NCBI GenBank assembly: GCA_020633055.1
Contig: JACKEJ010000006.1
Location: 434,001-498,000, forward strand
DNA length: 64,000 nt
Direction of reading: 5' to 3'
From: Sandaracinaceae bacterium
GTDB taxonomy: Bacteria > Myxococcota_A > Polyangia > Polyangiales > Houyiibacteriaceae
Positions 61,733 to 64,000 of the stretch are shown in pieces. A model generated the notes under the pieces. It was not told where the DNA came from and did not search any database. It saw only the letters and a program-made list of their open reading frames with translations. A program made the translations under genes and the position numbers. Positions within the stretch are counted from its first letter, which is position 1. Each line of letters starts with the position of its first letter.

Positions 61733-62701
61733 ATGCCTCCTCACGTGCAGCCAGCCCCCGTTCGTTTGCGCCTCGACCGTGCGCCCACCACGACGCTGCT
61801 CGTGGGGCTGCTGGCAGGGACGCTCGGCCTCTGCGCCGCGAGCCCCAACGTCGCGGCGCAGGCTCCGCGCGGGGGCTCACCCGTCAGCGACTACGGTGGG
61901 CTCGAGCAGGCCTGCGAAGGGGCGCGCGACACCGGCCCGCGGCGGCTCTATCAGGTCATGGTCGAGAGCGGAGACTGGCAGTTCGCGGCCTACGACGAGG
62001 GACGTGGTGCGCTCCCCGTCGATGCGCGACCGAGCCTGCGCGTGCTCGCTGGGGTCGCGGCCTTCCTCCCCTCGGGTCTCGAACGGCTCGAGTTCCCAGT
62101 GGACGAAGAGGGCGCGGCCACGCTGCGCGAGCGCTCCGCCCGTGGCGCACTGCGGGTGGGCTTCTTCCTCGGCTTCGATGGGCAGCCCGCGCGCGCCTGC
62201 CTCGTGCGGGGACCCGCCACTCAGAGCCTGGTGCGCGGTGACCTGGCCTACCTGGAGCTGCTGGACGCGGACGGGGCGCTGGTGGTTCGCGCCGAGTACG
62301 ACCGGCTGAGGGCGTGGGCCGACGACCCCGCGCGCGTGGAGGTCCCTGGAGAGGGGCCACGCGTCGTGTTCGGAGACCCGACCAGCGCACACCGCGGCGT
62401 CCGCCCGGCGGCTGCGTGGATCGACCCGGTTCGCGGCCGCGCGGCGCATATCGCCCGACGCTGCTACGAGCCCGCGCTGGCACGGGGTGCGCGTGCGCAC
62501 GCGATGGTCGTCGTGCGCCTGACCGTGGACGGAAGCACGGGTGACGTCCGCGCCGCCGACGTCGAGCTCAGCACGTTGGGCGACGCCGAGGGCGCACGGT
62601 GCATCGCCGATGCGCTGCGGGACGACGTGCGAGTCCCTCGCTTGCGCGTCGCGACCGAACGCGTGCTGGTTCGCGTGTCCGTCACCCTGGTCAGCGAGTG
62701 A
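61733..62701 (+). CDS. Secreted protein with TonB-C/AgmX-like C-terminus
   Basis: 322 residues from ATG 61733 with a signal peptide (TTTLLVGLLAGTLGLCAASP then NVAAQA). The middle is beta-rich and unidentified (SGDWQFAAYDEGRGALPVDA). The C-terminal ~90 residues, ARRCYEPALARGARAHAMVV-VRLTVDGSTGDV, resemble the TonB-C/AgmX fold (Cys-Tyr-x-x-Ala-Leu, then R-x-x-V-D). Its 3' end overlaps the convergent thiE by 11 bp. Confidence 0.65.
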   Translation: MPPHVQPAPVRLRLDRAPTTTLLVGLLAGTLGLCAASPNVAAQAPRGGSPVSDYGGLEQACEGARDTGPRRLYQVMVESGDWQFAAYDEGRGALPVDARPSLRVLAGVAAFLPSGLERLEFPVDEEGAATLRERSARGALRVGFFLGFDGQPARACLVRGPATQSLVRGDLAYLELLDADGALVVRAEYDRLRAWADDPARVEVPGEGPRVVFGDPTSAHRGVRPAAAWIDPVRGRAAHIARRCYEPALARGARAHAMVVVRLTVDGSTGDVRAADVELSTLGDAEGARCIADALRDDVRVPRLRVATERVLVRVSVTLVSE

Positions 62702-63356
62702 GGTCCAACAGCGTCCGAACCAGCTCGGCCGGATCCGCGGCGCCGGGGACGGCCCGCATCACCGCCACGCCGTAGACGCCCCCGTCGCGCAGCGGGCGCA
62801 CGTCCTGCAGCGAGACCCCTCCGAGCGCCAGGACGGGCAGGCTGGTGTGCTGCGCGAGCCGCGTCAGCCACGCGACGCCGCGGCCCGCGCCCTTGTGGGG
62901 GACGGCGCCCACGGGCCCGAGCGTCACGTAGGTGGCCCCCTCCTCCTCCGCGCGCGCAAGGCCCTCGGCGTCGTGGCAGGAGCGGCCGACCAGCGCGTGC
63001 GGACTGAGCTCGGCGCGTGCCGCGTACACCGTACCCGCCCGCTCCGGCAGGTGCACGCCAAGGTTCAGCTCACGGGCTAGCGCCGGATCGTCGTTGACCA
63101 CCACGGCGGCGCCAGTGTCGCTCAGGGCCTGGCAGGCCGCGCGCCGTGCCACCCCATCCCAGCGCGCCAGCCGCACTTGCACCAGCACGCGCGTCGCGTC
63201 CACGTGCTCGCCAGTGAGGGCGCGCACGAGCGGCGTCAGCGGATCTTCGGCGTCCTGGTCCGTGACCAGCATCAGGCGCGGCAGCAGGTTCGCTGGCGCA
63301 GGGCGTGAGGGGCCCACCGAAGTTCGCTCGGTGTTTGGCCCAGCTCCCCCGCTCAT
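62691..63356 (-). CDS. thiE: Thiamine-phosphate synthase-like protein
   Basis: 221 residues. TIM-barrel motifs of ThiE/TenI: LPRLMLVTDQDAED, VVVNDDPALARELNLGVHLP, LVGRSCHDAEGLARAEEEGA, TYVTLGPVGAVPHKGAGRGV and LPVLALGGVSLQDVRPLRDG. ThiE joins HMP-PP and the thiazole phosphate. Canonical ThiE has QxR/K motifs in strand 2; here VLVQVRLARWD fits partially, so a TenI-like role is possible. 5 bp after the small upstream gene on the same strand, in a thi operon with thiG. Confidence 0.82.
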   Translation of the reverse strand: MSGGAGPNTERTSVGPSRPAPANLLPRLMLVTDQDAEDPLTPLVRALTGEHVDATRVLVQVRLARWDGVARRAACQALSDTGAAVVVNDDPALARELNLGVHLPERAGTVYAARAELSPHALVGRSCHDAEGLARAEEEGATYVTLGPVGAVPHKGAGRGVAWLTRLAQHTSLPVLALGGVSLQDVRPLRDGGVYGVAVMRAVPGAADPAELVRTLLDLTR

Positions 63357-63361
63357 GCGCC

Positions 63362-63694
63362 TCAGCCTCGGCTGGGCGTGGTCGCTGCCGCCGACTCGGG
63401 ACCGGCCTCGTCTGCAGGGGGCTCGGCGCCCGAGGGCTCCTCCGCGCCGTCACCGCCGCTCAAGATGTCTTGGGCGCGCGCGGCTTCCCGCGAGCTCGGG
63501 TAGCGCTCGATGATCGTCTCGAGGGTCGTCCGCCGGGCCGCCTCGTTGCCCTCTGCCTCGAAGAGCTCGCTGAGGCCGAACAGGGCCTCCGCGGGGGTGT
63601 CGGTCATGCGCCGCTCGGGATCGGGGTCCGCCGCGCACTGAAAGGGCGCGCTCCCCATGGCGAGTGCAAACAAGGTCGCGATCAGCAGTTTCAC
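63362..63694 (-). CDS. Small exported helical (TPR-like) protein between thi genes
   Basis: 110 residues from GTG 63694 with a signal peptide (KLLIATLFALAMGSAPFQCA). The middle has one TPR-like helix pair (AEALFGLSELFEAEGNEAAR...TIIERYPSSREAARAQDILS); the tail is Pro/Ala/Glu-rich. Inserted between thiG and thiE in the same orientation. No thiamine link is known; function unknown. Confidence 0.6.
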   Translation of the reverse strand: MKLLIATLFALAMGSAPFQCAADPDPERRMTDTPAEALFGLSELFEAEGNEAARRTTLETIIERYPSSREAARAQDILSGGDGAEEPSGAEPPADEAGPESAAATTPSRG

Positions 63695-63731
63695 GTTGGA
63701 TCCAGGGTTCCGGGCGGAAAGAGACGGGCGC

Positions 63732-64000
63732 TCAGTGGTCCGAGCCGATGACGCCCTCGAGGGGGCTCGAGGCGGTCGCGTAGAGTTTCCTCGGAATTCG
63801 ACCAGAAAGGAAGGCCTCTCTGCCCGCCTCGACCGCTTTGCGCATGGCGGACGCCATGAGCACGGGGTTCTTGGCGCTCGCGATGGCCGTGTTCATGAGC
63901 ACGCCGTCGATGCCGAGCTCCATGGCGAGGGCCGCATCGGAGGCCGTGCCCACGCCGGCGTCCACGATGACGGGGACGTTCGCGTGCTTGACGATGATCT
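63732..64000 (-). CDS. thiG: Thiazole synthase, C-terminal part (continues beyond window)
   Basis: The frame is open at the window end. VPVIVDAGVGTASDAALAME, LGIDGVLMNTAIASAKNPVL, MASAMRKAVEAGREAFLSGR and TASSPLEG match the C-terminal phosphate-binding region of ThiG. ThiG makes the thiazole phosphate of thiamine from deoxyxylulose phosphate, dehydroglycine and ThiS thiocarboxylate. Only the last ~90 residues are visible. Any thiamine riboswitch would lie outside the window. Confidence 0.9.
   Translation of the reverse strand, partial: IIVKHANVPVIVDAGVGTASDAALAMELGIDGVLMNTAIASAKNPVLMASAMRKAVEAGREAFLSGRIPRKLYATASSPLEGVIGSDH

Overview
The window is high-GC DNA (roughly 70 % by eye) that reads like a myxobacterium-type deltaproteobacterium (Myxococcota). 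The signs are many small lipoproteins with Asp/Ala/Pro-rich linkers after the lipobox, a Cys-rich repeat lipoprotein of the kind common in myxobacteria, a MYXO-CTERM-like tail, a three-gene succinate dehydrogenase with a single cytochrome b subunit, an alkyl-DHAP-synthase-like flavoprotein, and accessory DNA rich in rhs genes and transposons. Species cannot be named from sequence alone. No rRNA, tRNA or CRISPR array was seen.

Positions 1-18,100 are accessory. An rhs/YD-repeat polymorphic toxin with a restriction-endonuclease-like tip (to 3221) is followed by a candidate immunity gene, then an integrase-core insertion sequence. A second rhs cassette shares about 1.6 kb of apparently identical core, carries a different GHH/HNH-type nuclease tip and has its own immunity candidate (ends 15541). 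This second cassette is split by a 6.65-kb insertion (5494-12143) made of pieces of Mu/Tn7-like elements: three DDE transposase genes (one C-terminal fragment, one with an internal deletion, one with intact catalytic residues but no C-terminal barrel), two ExeA/TnsC-like ATPases, a small coupled ORF, and two paralogous Cys-rich zinc-ribbon proteins. The left end holds six GATGG motifs at an alternating 24/22-bp period and a perfect 40-bp palindrome. Downstream lie an IS remnant, two tandem ParE/RelE-type toxin-antitoxin pairs with an identical 30-bp leader, and the remnant of a third antitoxin.

Positions 18,100-35,100 encode mainly envelope and secreted proteins: a DUF3336-patatin lipase, a WD40-like propeller lipoprotein, a four-gene ECF-sigma operon with 4-nt overlaps, two tandem paralogous fibronectin/propeller lipoproteins, a DNRLRE-type secreted protein, and a TPR protein coupled to the Cys-rich lipoprotein.

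Positions 35,200-45,200 hold a His-rich lipoprotein/TolC/multicopper oxidase operon (probably copper handling), a lipoprotein amidohydrolase, a sigma-54 activator, a small membrane protein divergent from a TetR regulator with two matching operators between them, a Coq4-like protein divergent from a second TetR regulator, and a Tat-exported pirin coupled to a FrnE/DsbA-like protein. A 759-bp gene-free interval with a large nested inverted repeat precedes sdhCAB (45962-49495); the 3' part of sdhA and the start of sdhB are scrambled by many frameshifts.

Positions 49,500-64,000 carry a LysM/M15-like cell-wall protein, a small lipoprotein, an FHA protein, a two-haem-motif protein paired with a PhoX-like phosphatase on a collagen-like stalk, the flavoprotein, a zinc-ribbon/TPR membrane protein coupled to a SppA-type peptidase, a TonB-C-like secreted protein, and thiamine genes (thiE, and thiG cut by the window edge) flanking a small TPR-like protein.
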